Made by a program: the position numbers and the translations under genes. DNA of 64,000 nucleotides from Lysobacter dokdonensis DS-58 (GTDB lineage Bacteria > Pseudomonadota > Gammaproteobacteria > Xanthomonadales > Xanthomonadaceae). Below, one piece after another: positions 18,510 to 28,358 of this stretch. Position 1 is the stretch's first letter; every line of letters starts with the position of its first letter. The notes beneath the pieces are model-generated. The model saw nothing but the letters and a program-made list of their open reading frames with translations. It did not search any database and was not told where the DNA came from. Location of the stretch: contig NZ_JRKJ01000025.1 of NCBI RefSeq assembly GCF_000770795.1, forward strand, positions 1 to 64,000, given 5' to 3'.

Positions 18510-20792
18510 TTACAGCTCGAAGCGGTAGCTCAGCTTCACCACGAGCTGCTCGTCGTCGCGCAGCGAGAAGGCGTCGTTGAGCGCTTCGTTCGCATCCGGC
18601 GCGCCGAACTGGTACTCGTTGAACAGATCGCCACCGCGGCCGTACACGACGTACAGGTAGGACAGCGGCTTGAACTCCCAGCGGTAGCGCACCTGGAAGC
18701 CGAGGTTGCTGAGCGCGAAGTCGTCGATGCGGTCGTTGCTCGGGACCGGCGTGCCATCGGGCGTCGTGCGCCACGCCTGGCGGCGGTCCGCATCCAGGCC
18801 GAGCGCCTGCATCTTGACGCGCAGTTCCTGGTTGCCGCGGAAGTTCCAGTTCACGCCGAAGTCGAGCTGCTGGGCGTGTTCGTCGAACGTGCCGATCAGG
18901 TTGTCGCCGTACCAGATCATCCACTGCGGCGTGCGCTCGGCGTACAGCGTCGTGTACAGGCTCAGGTCGTCGTTGATGAAGTACGTGGGCTGGAACTGGG
19001 TGTTCCAGCCGATGCCGCGGTCGTTGTTCGAGTCGCCGATGCCGTAGTTGCTGAAACCGACGTTGGCGTAGAACGCCCACGCGCCGTGGCGCGGCCAGTT
19101 CTTCTCGGCGAAGGAGTTGAAGTTCGACGGGATCTTGACGATGCCGTTGCCGCGCAGGATGCGGTCGTCGTGGCCGGCGGTGTTGACGTTGATCTGCGCG
19201 TAGTCGTTGCCGCCGTCCTTCAACTGGCTCGACACGCTCATGCGGAACTGGCGCTGCAGGTCCACGCCGGTGTCGTCGTTGCTGCCGCCCACGCGCCAGC
19301 GCCAATCGTGCGAGGAATATGAAGACTCCTTCGGCATGTCGGTGATGCGCTTCTTCAACTCGTAGTGCGCGTAGTTGAGGTCCGGGCGCGAGAGGAAGCC
19401 GAAGTCGTTGATTTCCAGGTCGCCGCTGAAATGCATGCCCAGGAACTGGTGGCGCCAGCCGTTGCCGGCTTCGTAGTCGACGATCGTGGTGAAGCCGTCG
19501 CCCTGGCCTGCGCGGCCCCAGTCAGGGCTGTCGGCGCGGCCTTCGTCGATGTCGCTGAAGATCAGGCGGTTCTGGATGTTCCACTTCTCGTTCGGCCGCC
19601 AGTTCTGGTCGAAGCCGACGACAGTGGCCGTGCGGTCGAAGAACGGGCGGTCGACCTGCGTGACCATCATGCCGACGTTCTGCTTGGCGAAGTCGTGCGA
19701 CAGGCGCAACGCGGTGAACGTGCGGCCGGCTTCGTCCGCTTCGTCGGCGATCAGCACGCCGTACTTGGTGGCGCCGAAGCTGCCGTTGGCCTTCACCGCC
19801 GCGGTGATGTCGCCCGCGCCGCTGCCGTCGTCCGTCGGCCCGCCGACGCGGCGGGTGTAGACGAGCTGGCTGAAGTCCGACGGCGTGGTGAACTCGAACG
19901 GGCCCTGGTTCTCGGTGAAGAACGGGCGCTTGTCGCTGAAGAAGGTTTCGTTGGCGCTGAAGTTGACGACGATGTCGTCGCTCTCGACCTGGCCGAAGTC
20001 GGGGTTCAACGTCGCGGTCAGCTGGAACTGGCCGTTGGGCTTCCAGAAGATGTCCGCGCCGGTGTCGAAACTCCCGTCCTTGCCGATGTTGTCGTACAAC
20101 CCGGACACGTACGGCGTGATCGCGATCAGCGCCTGGTTGTAGATCGGCACTTCGACGGGCGTGAAGTCGGACAGGAAGCGCGGGCGTTCGAAACTCGCCG
20201 CCGGCCACGCGCTGCGCTCGCCGGAACTGCCGATCACGCGATCCAGGTAGATGCGGAACGTGCGCTTGCCGTCCTTGCCCTTCGCCATCGGTGCGATGTA
20301 CCAGGGAATGAGCATTTCGCTCGACCAACCGTTCTCGTCCTCGCTGGCGGCGTGCTGCCAGTTGCCGTCCCAGTCGGTGGAGAAGCGGTTCTCGTTGGTG
20401 ATCACCGCATCGTTGATGCCGTCGGTGGACGTCACCATGAAGTTGTAGCCGGTGCGCCCGTCGCCGTCGAAGTCGATCATCAGGTTGTTGCGATCGACCT
20501 GCGCCTGTTCGTCGCGGCGGATCTTCTGGCGATTGCGCGGGATGCTCGACGGCTGCGTGTTGCGGAAGCCGATCGCCAGGCCTTCGGGCGTGGCGAGGAT
20601 CCAGGCTTCGGTCGGCTGCGAACCCGGCGCGCCAGTCAACGGTTGCGTGATGCGGAAGTCGGTGACGTGTTGCGCGCCCTGCCACTCGGCGGGGTCGATC
20701 TTGCCGTCGACGACGATGGCCGCGAAGGACGGCCCCGAAAGCGCGAGCAGGATGGCGGCGGTCAGCGTTGCGGCGGGCAAGCGGCTGCGCAT
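18510..20792 (-). CDS. DUF5916 outer-membrane-like protein with N-terminal carbohydrate-binding domain
   Basis: The ATG at 20792 starts a signal peptide (cleavage near PSFAA) and gives 760 residues; an in-frame upstream start would place 27 charged residues before it. Residues about 25-210 resemble the CBM9/DOMON-like domain that begins many such proteins (VVDGKIDPAEWQ). The remainder is rich in alternating aromatic and polar residues, with many beta-strand-like segments (NPDFGQVESDDIVVNFSANE, ETFFSDKRPFFTEN) and ends in LSYRFEL. A terminal aromatic or hydrophobic strand of this sort is typical of outer-membrane barrels. DUF5916 is uncharacterised; surface exposure and sugar binding are inferences. 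It is monocistronic. Confidence 0.82.
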   Translation of the reverse strand: MRSRLPAATLTAAILLALSGPSFAAIVVDGKIDPAEWQGAQHVTDFRITQPLTGAPGSQPTEAWILATPEGLAIGFRNTQPSSIPRNRQKIRRDEQAQVDRNNLMIDFDGDGRTGYNFMVTSTDGINDAVITNENRFSTDWDGNWQHAASEDENGWSSEMLIPWYIAPMAKGKDGKRTFRIYLDRVIGSSGERSAWPAASFERPRFLSDFTPVEVPIYNQALIAITPYVSGLYDNIGKDGSFDTGADIFWKPNGQFQLTATLNPDFGQVESDDIVVNFSANETFFSDKRPFFTENQGPFEFTTPSDFSQLVYTRRVGGPTDDGSGAGDITAAVKANGSFGATKYGVLIADEADEAGRTFTALRLSHDFAKQNVGMMVTQVDRPFFDRTATVVGFDQNWRPNEKWNIQNRLIFSDIDEGRADSPDWGRAGQGDGFTTIVDYEAGNGWRHQFLGMHFSGDLEINDFGFLSRPDLNYAHYELKKRITDMPKESSYSSHDWRWRVGGSNDDTGVDLQRQFRMSVSSQLKDGGNDYAQINVNTAGHDDRILRGNGIVKIPSNFNSFAEKNWPRHGAWAFYANVGFSNYGIGDSNNDRGIGWNTQFQPTYFINDDLSLYTTLYAERTPQWMIWYGDNLIGTFDEHAQQLDFGVNWNFRGNQELRVKMQALGLDADRRQAWRTTPDGTPVPSNDRIDDFALSNLGFQVRYRWEFKPLSYLYVVYGRGGDLFNEYQFGAPDANEALNDAFSLRDDEQLVVKLSYRFEL

Positions 20793-20913
20793 GGCAAGGG
20801 ACGTCCGGGTCGGGGAAGATGCGCGCAGGCTATTCACGCGGGACGCGCGCGCCGCGTCCCGAGAGTCATGCAAACCTTTTGCCTACTCCGGGCATCGTGC
20901 CCGGGGTGGGAGC

Positions 20914-21381
20914 TCAGCGCTTGGGCTTGAGCATGGTCCCCGTGCACTTCTTCGACCCGCAGCGGCAGGCCCAGATCTTCTTCAGGCGGGCCGTGTGGGG
21001 CTCGTCCAGGGTGATGCCGTAGTCGTAGGTCAGCTCTTCGCCCACCTTGATGGCCCGGATGGACTCGATGAAGACGCGGTCCTTGCGGCGGTCGTCGCCG
21101 TCGGATTCCTCCAGCACGGCCTCGCAGTTGGGCTCGCAGCTGTGGTTGATCCAGCGCGCGCTGTTGCCGCCGTGGTTGGCGTCGATCACGTACTCGTCGT
21201 TGAGCGTGAAGAGGAACGTGTGGCCGCTCTCGACATCGCCGGTGTCGTCGTTGTCGACGGCTTCGTGCGTGCGGCGCTCGCCCTTGTATTCGAGGAGGCG
21301 CTCGCCCTTCTTGATGGGCGCACCGGCGAACACGCCGTTGCCATGGATCTGCGAGCGACGGGCGACGGTCTTGCGGGCCAT
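20914..21381 (-). CDS. SET domain protein-lysine methyltransferase
   Basis: The ATG at 21381 gives 155 residues. The SET signatures are intact: NHSCEPNC at 79-86, ELTYDYGI at 116-123 (with the catalytic Tyr), GNGVFA near the N-terminus, and a post-SET zinc-binding cluster CRCGSKKC at 139-146. It should transfer a methyl group from S-adenosylmethionine to a lysine of a protein. SET proteins are scattered among bacteria; no histone is present, but the Lys-rich HU-like protein at 16778 is an obvious candidate target (speculative). It is divergent from the cytochrome gene and has no operon partner. Confidence 0.9.
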   Translation of the reverse strand: MARKTVARRSQIHGNGVFAGAPIKKGERLLEYKGERRTHEAVDNDDTGDVESGHTFLFTLNDEYVIDANHGGNSARWINHSCEPNCEAVLEESDGDDRRKDRVFIESIRAIKVGEELTYDYGITLDEPHTARLKKIWACRCGSKKCTGTMLKPKR

Positions 21382-21502
21382 GCGGACATCCAGGAGAGGA
21401 AAGACGGGAATTGTGCGGGTTTGGCGGTGAACACGCCATCTGCGTGGCCGCTGCGATGCGCGCGATGCGTATTCCCCGGTTCCATCCAAGTTCGGTCAGA
21501 CG

Positions 21503-22087
21503 ATGCGCACCACGACCCTCATGCTTCCCGTCGCCCTCGCCTGCGCGCTGGCCGCGTGCACGCCCGCCGCGTCCGACTCGAAGGCCGACGCCGCCGTCGC
21601 GACACCGCACCCCAGCGCGACCCCGGTCGCGATGACCGACGCACAACTGCTCGCGCACGGCGAGTACATGGTGCGCATCGCCGGCTGCAACGACTGCCAC
21701 ACGCCGGGTTACGCCGAGAGCGGCGGCAAGGTGCCGAAGACGCAATGGCTCGTGGGCTCGCGCATGGGCTGGAACGGCCCGTGGGGCACGACCTACGCGG
21801 CCAACCTCCGCCTGAAGCTCGCCGACATGGAAGACGCGGCCTGGCTCAAGTACAGCGCCGAGCTGCACACGCGCCCGCCGATGCCCGACTTCGCAGTGCG
21901 CGACATGAGCGAACAGGACCGCCTGGCGATCCTGCGCTTCACCAAGTCGCTGGGCGCGGACGGCGAACCCGCGCCGGCTTACCTCCCGCCGGGCCAGACG
22001 CCGCCCCTGCCCTTCATCGAATTCAACCTCCCGCCGCCGCCGGCCGCGGCCGCTTCGAGCGTGGCAAAGCCCGCCGCAGCGGGCTGA
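21503..22087 (+). CDS. c-type cytochrome lipoprotein
   Basis: A 194-residue protein. A lipobox (LAAC, Cys19) follows a short signal sequence, so it is membrane-anchored in the periplasm. One heme-attachment motif CNDCH is at 62-66, with GEYMVRIAGCNDCH as in cytochromes fused to or partnering dehydrogenases. A Met ligand is probably among MPDFAVRDM (about 132-140). The C-terminal end is a Pro/Ala-rich tail. It probably shuttles electrons from a periplasmic dehydrogenase, but no partner gene is adjacent. Confidence 0.85.
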   Translation: MRTTTLMLPVALACALAACTPAASDSKADAAVATPHPSATPVAMTDAQLLAHGEYMVRIAGCNDCHTPGYAESGGKVPKTQWLVGSRMGWNGPWGTTYAANLRLKLADMEDAAWLKYSAELHTRPPMPDFAVRDMSEQDRLAILRFTKSLGADGEPAPAYLPPGQTPPLPFIEFNLPPPPAAAASSVAKPAAAG

Positions 22088-22116
22088 CGGCCTCGCGAGA
22101 CTGAACCCCAACCCGG

Positions 22117-22144
22117 CCCTCTCCCGCGTGCGCAGGGGAGGGAG
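22117..22144. repeat. intergenic GC palindrome (CCCTCTCCC / GGGGAGGG)
   Basis: An imperfect inverted repeat with arms CCCTCTCCC and GGGGAGGG around GCGTGCGCA. A very similar, perfect palindrome occurs at 35230-35253, and a looser relative near 61446-61476. Such CCCTC-GAGGG palindromes are a common intergenic motif in Xanthomonadaceae genomes. This copy ends directly at the -35 box of the SUF promoter. Confidence 0.5.
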
Positions 22145-22187
22145 TTGGACCGGCCGGCGTTAAAACGTACAATTTCAGTCCGTTTTA
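22145..22187 (+). promoter_or_regulatory. promoter and palindromic operator of the SUF operon
   Basis: TTGGAC (22145-22150), a 17-base spacer and TACAAT (22168-22173) form a good sigma-70 promoter. The -10 box is flanked by a perfect seven-base inverted repeat, TAAAACG (22161-22167) and CGTTTTA (22181-22187). A dimeric repressor bound here would cover the -10 region. The first gene of the operon encodes an Rrf2-family regulator, the obvious candidate for binding (inference). The start codon at 22204 lies 30 bases after the -10 box. Confidence 0.65.
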
Positions 22188-22203
22188 CAGGTCTTGCCCA
22201 GCC

Positions 22204-22649
22204 ATGCTGCGGGTCACGAAGCTCACCGACTACGCCACCGTCGTGCTGACGGTGCTCGCCGCCGTGCCGGATCGCGTCCACAGCGCGGCCGAGCTCGCCG
22301 AGCGCGCGGGTCTGGAAGTCACCACCGTCGCGAAGGTACTCAAGCCGCTCGCGCAGGCCGGCCTGGTGTCCGGGTTCCGCGGCGCGCACGGTGGTTATCG
22401 ACTGGCGCGCGAGGCGTCGGCCATTTCGCTCGTCGACATCGTCGAAGCGATGGAAGGCCCGCTCGGCATGACCGAATGCAGCGTGCACGCCGGCGCTTGC
22501 GGCATCGAATCCTCCTGCGGCGTGCGCGCCAACTGGCGCCGCATCAATGACGTCGTCTCGCACGCGCTGCGCGAAGTGTCGCTGGCCGACATGCTCGCCC
22601 CCGCCCCGAATCAACCCCGTCGTCCAATCCCCGCCACGCTGGCGACGGT

Positions 22650-22653
<4 letters not shown>
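22204..22653 (+). CDS. Rrf2-family Fe-S cluster assembly regulator (SUF operon type)
   Basis: A 149-residue winged-helix regulator. The helix-turn-helix is at about 27-60 ([20 protein letters not shown], then GAHGGYRLA in the wing). Cys92, Cys99 and Cys105 ([16 protein letters not shown]) match the three cluster ligands of IscR-type Rrf2 proteins, so it can sense Fe-S cluster status. It precedes sufBCDS and overlaps sufB, which fits the SUF-regulator subfamily of Xanthomonas-type operons. Autorepression is suggested by the palindrome in its own promoter. Confidence 0.92.
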
Positions 22654-24104
<1,451 letters not shown>

Positions 24105-24124
24105 CCGAACAGGACAATCCCCAC

Positions 24125-24888
<764 letters not shown>

Positions 24889-24889
<1 letters not shown>

Positions 24890-26118
24890 TGAGCGCGTTG
24901 CTGGAATCGTTGGCGCAGGGCTTCGACGGCGACGCGGCGCGGCGCGAGACGCTGGACGCCGCGTTGCGCGACGGCTTGCCGAAGCCGCGCAGCGAGGCGT
25001 GGAAGTACACGTCTCTGCGTGCGCTGGAGCGTCGCGTGTTCGCGCCGGCGCAATCCTCGCCGGTCGACGCGACAATCGTGGCCGCCATCGACGGCCCGCG
25101 TATCGTGTTCGTCAACGGCGTGTTCGACGCGACGCTGTCGTCGCTCGATGCGTTGCCGGCAGGCGTCACGTTGCAGGCTGGCTCGGTCGCCGATCCGCTC
25201 GACGTCGGCGGGCCGGATCGCGTTTTCGCGTCGCTCAATGCCGCGTTGGCACGCACCGGAGTCGTGCTGCACGTCGCGGCGAATGCGCAGGTCGCGGTGC
25301 CGCTGCATCTGGTCTTCATCGGTGCCGCCGCCGCGCAGGACCAGGCGTGGCATCTGCGGCATGCCATCGAGATCGGCGAACGCGCCAGCGCTGCGCTGAT
25401 CGAACATCACGTCGCCTCGGGCGCGCATTCGCACCTGGGCAACAGCCTCACGACGATCCGTGTCGCGCGGGGCGCATCGCTGACGCACGTCCGCGTGCAG
25501 GACGACGCCGTCGGCGCGACCTTGTTCGCGCGCACGGATGCCTCGCTCGACGCCGATGCCCGCTATCGCCGACTCGACCTGGAGCTCGGCGGTGCGCTGT
25601 CGCGCCACGAGTTCGGTTGCCGCCTGCTCGGCGCCAACGCCGCCGTGCAATCCGACGGCGTGCTGCTCGGCACGGGCCGTCGCCACATCGACACGCGCCT
25701 GAACATCGATCATGTCGCGGGCGATACGCGGTGCGATCTCACGTGGCGCGGGCTCGCGGCCGACCGCAGTCGCGCGGTGCTGCATGGCGGCATCCTGATT
25801 CGCGCGGGCGCGGACGGCAGCAATGCCGCGTTGTCGAGCCGCAACCTGCTGCTGAGCGACAACGCGGAGATCGACGCGCAGCCCGTGCTCGAAATCCACG
25901 CCGATGAAGTGCAGGCCGCGCACGGCGCGGCGGTGGGCGGGCTCGATCCGACCGCGCTGTTCTACCTGCGCTCCCGCGGCTTGCCGGAAGGCGACGCGCG
26001 TCGCCTGCTCACCACCGCGTTCTGCCGCGACGTGCTGGCGGGGCTGGATGCCGCGCTGCGGCCGGCCGCGGAATCCGCGCTCGACCGCGCGCTCGCCATG
26101 CTGGAGCGCACCGCATGA
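24889..26118 (+). CDS. sufD: Fe-S cluster assembly protein SufD
   Basis: The ATG at 24889, overlapping the sufC stop by one base, gives 409 residues. SufD is the beta-helical partner of SufB. Family features are the N-terminal LPKPRSEAWKYTSLRAL, the long central beta-helix, and the C-terminal block FYLRSRGLPEGDARRLLTTAFC, which resembles that of SufB. The N-terminal third is rather Ala/Asp-rich and less conserved, as is normal. It overlaps sufS by ATGA. Confidence 0.95.
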
Positions 26119-27353
26119 GTACCGTCGCACCGGCGACCGACATCGACTGGCCGCGCATCCGCGAGGACTTCCCGCTGTTGCGCCGCCAGGTGCATGGCAA
26201 GCCGCTGATCTATTTCGATTCGGCGAACACCGGGCAGAAGCCGGCGTCGGTGATCGAAACCGTCGATGCGTTCTATCGCCGCCACAACGCGAACGTCAGC
26301 CGCGCGGTCCACGCGCTCGGCAGCGAGGCGACGGAAAGCTACGAGGCCGCGCGCACGCGCCTGGCGAAACACGTCAACGTCGCGCCGCAGGACGTGGTGC
26401 TGACCAGCGGCACCACGTTCGCGATCAACCTCGTCGCATATTCGTGGGGGTTGTCGAACCTGAAGGCCGGCGACGTCGTCCTGCTCTCGCGCATGGAACA
26501 CCACGCGAACATCGTGCCGTGGCAACTGATCTGCGAACGCGCGGGCGCGACGATCCGCGTCGCGGAGCTGCACCAGGATGGGTCGTTGGACCTCGACGCG
26601 CTGTACGCGGCGATGACGCCGGACGTGAAGCTGCTCGGCGTCGCGCATGTGTCGAACGTGCTCGGCACCATCAATCCCGTCGCCGAAATCTGCCGCGAAG
26701 CGCGCAGGCGCGGGATCACGACCGTGGTCGACGGCTCGCAGGCGCTGCCGCACATGGTGGTCGACATCGCCGCGATCGGCTGCGATTTCTACGCCTTCAC
26801 CGGACACAAGATGTGCGGGCCGACGGGGACCGGCGCGTTGTGGGCGCGGCGCGAATTGCTGGCCGCGATGCCGCCATTCCTCGGCGGCGGCGAGATGATC
26901 AAGGAAGTGCGCTACGAAGGCACGATCTTCAGCGATCCGCCGCACCGCTTCGAAGCAGGCACGCCGAACATCGCAGGCCACATCGGCCTCGGCGCCGCGG
27001 TGGCGTATCTCGATGGCATCGGGATGGAGGCGATTGCCGCGCGCGAAGCCACGCTGCTGTCGCACCTGACCGAAGAGATGCGCACCATCGACGGCGTCCG
27101 CATCATCGGCACCGCGGCGCGCAAGGCGGCCGTCGTCTCGTTCCTCGTCGAAGGCGCCCATGCGCACGACCTGGCCACGCTGCTCGACCTCGAAGGCGTC
27201 GCGGTGCGCTCCGGCCACCATTGCGCGCATCCGCTGATGGCCTTCTTCGGCGTCCCGGCCACGTGTCGCGCCTCGCTCGCGTTCTACAACACGCACGAGG
27301 AAATCGAGGCCTTCGCGGCCGCCCTCCGCAAGGTGCGCCGCCTGCTCGGATAA
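26115..27353 (+). CDS. sufS: cysteine desulfurase SufS
   Basis: A 412-residue class-II PLP cysteine desulfurase. The PLP lysine is in AFTGHKMCGPTGTG (about residue 231). The active-site Cys is in AVRSGHHCAHPLM (about residue 370), and the RSGHHCAH form is typical of SufS rather than IscS. It supplies persulfide sulfur to SufBCD, usually through SufE or SufU; neither is encoded in this operon. The start overlaps the sufD stop by four bases. Confidence 0.96.
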   Translation: MSTVAPATDIDWPRIREDFPLLRRQVHGKPLIYFDSANTGQKPASVIETVDAFYRRHNANVSRAVHALGSEATESYEAARTRLAKHVNVAPQDVVLTSGTTFAINLVAYSWGLSNLKAGDVVLLSRMEHHANIVPWQLICERAGATIRVAELHQDGSLDLDALYAAMTPDVKLLGVAHVSNVLGTINPVAEICREARRRGITTVVDGSQALPHMVVDIAAIGCDFYAFTGHKMCGPTGTGALWARRELLAAMPPFLGGGEMIKEVRYEGTIFSDPPHRFEAGTPNIAGHIGLGAAVAYLDGIGMEAIAAREATLLSHLTEEMRTIDGVRIIGTAARKAAVVSFLVEGAHAHDLATLLDLEGVAVRSGHHCAHPLMAFFGVPATCRASLAFYNTHEEIEAFAAALRKVRRLLG

Positions 27354-27356
27354 ACT
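27351..27356 (+). promoter_or_regulatory. possible internal -10 box before the GNAT gene
   Basis: TAAACT followed by GCGG overlaps the sufS stop codon, 27 bases before the GNAT ATG. No -35 box is evident. The same TAnAcT-GCGG pattern is found before kdsD (49352). A separate start for the last two genes of the SUF run is possible but unproven. Confidence 0.25.
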
Positions 27357-27382
27357 GCGGCCCTGGATCGACGGGACCGCAC

Positions 27383-27907
27383 ATGAGCCATCTGCAATTC
27401 CGCGCCGCCGGCGTCGAGGACCTCGACGCCCTGGTCGCGCTCGTCACCTCGGCCTACCGCGGCGATGCGAGCCGCGTGGGCTGGACGACGGAAGCCGACT
27501 TCCTCGACGGCGCGCGCATCGACGCCGACGTCCTGCGCCGCGACATCGAACGCCGGCACAGCCGCGTGCTCGTCGCCGAACGCGAGGGAACGATGCTCGC
27601 CTGCGCGCACGTGTGCGAAGACGACGGCGCGGGCTACTTCGGCATGTTCTCGGTGCAACCCGACATCCAGGGCGGCGGCATCGGCAAGACCGTGCTGGCC
27701 GAAGCCGAACGCATCGCGCGCGAGGAATGGGCCCTGCCCGTCATGCGCATGACGGTGATCGATATCCGCGACGAACTGATGGCCTTCTACGAACGCCGCG
27801 GCTACGTGCGCACGGGCATCAAGAAACCCTTCCCCTATGGCGATCCGCGCTTCGGCATCCCGCTGCGCGAGGACCTGCGCTTCGAGGTGATGGAGAAGGC
27901 GCTGTGA
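27383..27907 (+). CDS. GNAT family N-acetyltransferase in the SUF operon
   Basis: The ATG at 27383 gives 174 residues. The acetyl-CoA-binding region is visible as FGMFSVQPDIQGGGIGKTVLAEAERIA (Q/RxxGxG/A-type motif QGGGIG), with the C-terminal FYERRGYVRTG typical of GNAT folds. The substrate is unknown. It lies 29 bases after sufS and overlaps the Rieske gene by GTGA, so it is co-transcribed with the Fe-S assembly genes. That context suggests a small-molecule or protein acetylation task connected with sulfur or iron-sulfur metabolism (inference). Confidence 0.85.
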   Translation: MSHLQFRAAGVEDLDALVALVTSAYRGDASRVGWTTEADFLDGARIDADVLRRDIERRHSRVLVAEREGTMLACAHVCEDDGAGYFGMFSVQPDIQGGGIGKTVLAEAERIAREEWALPVMRMTVIDIRDELMAFYERRGYVRTGIKKPFPYGDPRFGIPLREDLRFEVMEKAL

Positions 27908-28221
27908 CCTGGGTGCGCGTGTGCGCCACTTCCGAGTTGCTCCCCGGCGAATCCAAGGTCGCCTGGGACGGCGACACTCCGATCGTGGTCTTCAACTATG
28001 ACGGCGACTTCTATGCCCTCGAAGACCGATGCTCGCACGAAGACTTCGACCTCTCGTCCGGCCCCTACGACGGCGAGGAAGCCACCATCGAATGCGTCCT
28101 GCATGGCTCGAAGTTCGACGTCCGCGACGGCCGCGCGCTCAATGCCCCCGCCTATGCGCCGGTGCGCAAATACCCGGTCAAGGTCGAGGACGGCGCAGTG
28201 TGGACGCGCGACGACACTTGA
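27904..28221 (+). CDS. Rieske [2Fe-2S] ferredoxin-like protein at the end of the SUF operon
   Basis: GTG at 27904 gives 105 residues. The Rieske cluster ligands are Cys43-x-His45 (DRCSHEDF) and Cys64-x2-His67 (ECVLHGSKFDV). The size and lack of a membrane anchor match the ferredoxin subunit of ring-hydroxylating dioxygenases or the nitrite-reductase small subunit, but neither partner is present. Its co-transcription with sufBCDS (overlap GTGA with the GNAT gene) suggests a role as Fe-S electron carrier or acceptor in cluster assembly. This is an inference from position only. Confidence 0.9.
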   Translation: MTWVRVCATSELLPGESKVAWDGDTPIVVFNYDGDFYALEDRCSHEDFDLSSGPYDGEEATIECVLHGSKFDVRDGRALNAPAYAPVRKYPVKVEDGAVWTRDDT

Positions 28222-28287
28222 CCGAAAGCCCTGTTTCGAAGGGGGTTGGCGACCGCTCGTCGTCACTTGATGCAATTCGTTTGCATT

Positions 28288-28302
28288 TGCGAATGGCTCG
28301 CA
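28288..28302 (+). promoter_or_regulatory. candidate Fur box upstream of the TonB receptor
   Basis: TGCGAATGGCTCGCA is a 7-1-7 inverted repeat (five of seven pairs match: TGCGA / TCGCA). It stands in an unusually AT-rich patch (TGCAATTCGTTTGCATTTGC precedes it), 57 bases before the receptor's ATG. Position and form fit a Fur operator, and the downstream genes encode an iron receptor and PiuC. Confidence 0.5.
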
Positions 28303-28358
28303 TTTAACATTGCGTCCGCCGCGGCCCCACGCCGCAAAACGACAATCCTGAGGACGTC

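Noticed and set aside
27383-28221. A ring-hydroxylating dioxygenase system around the Rieske gene
   Set aside because: No oxygenase alpha or beta subunit and no reductase is adjacent. The neighbours are the SUF genes.
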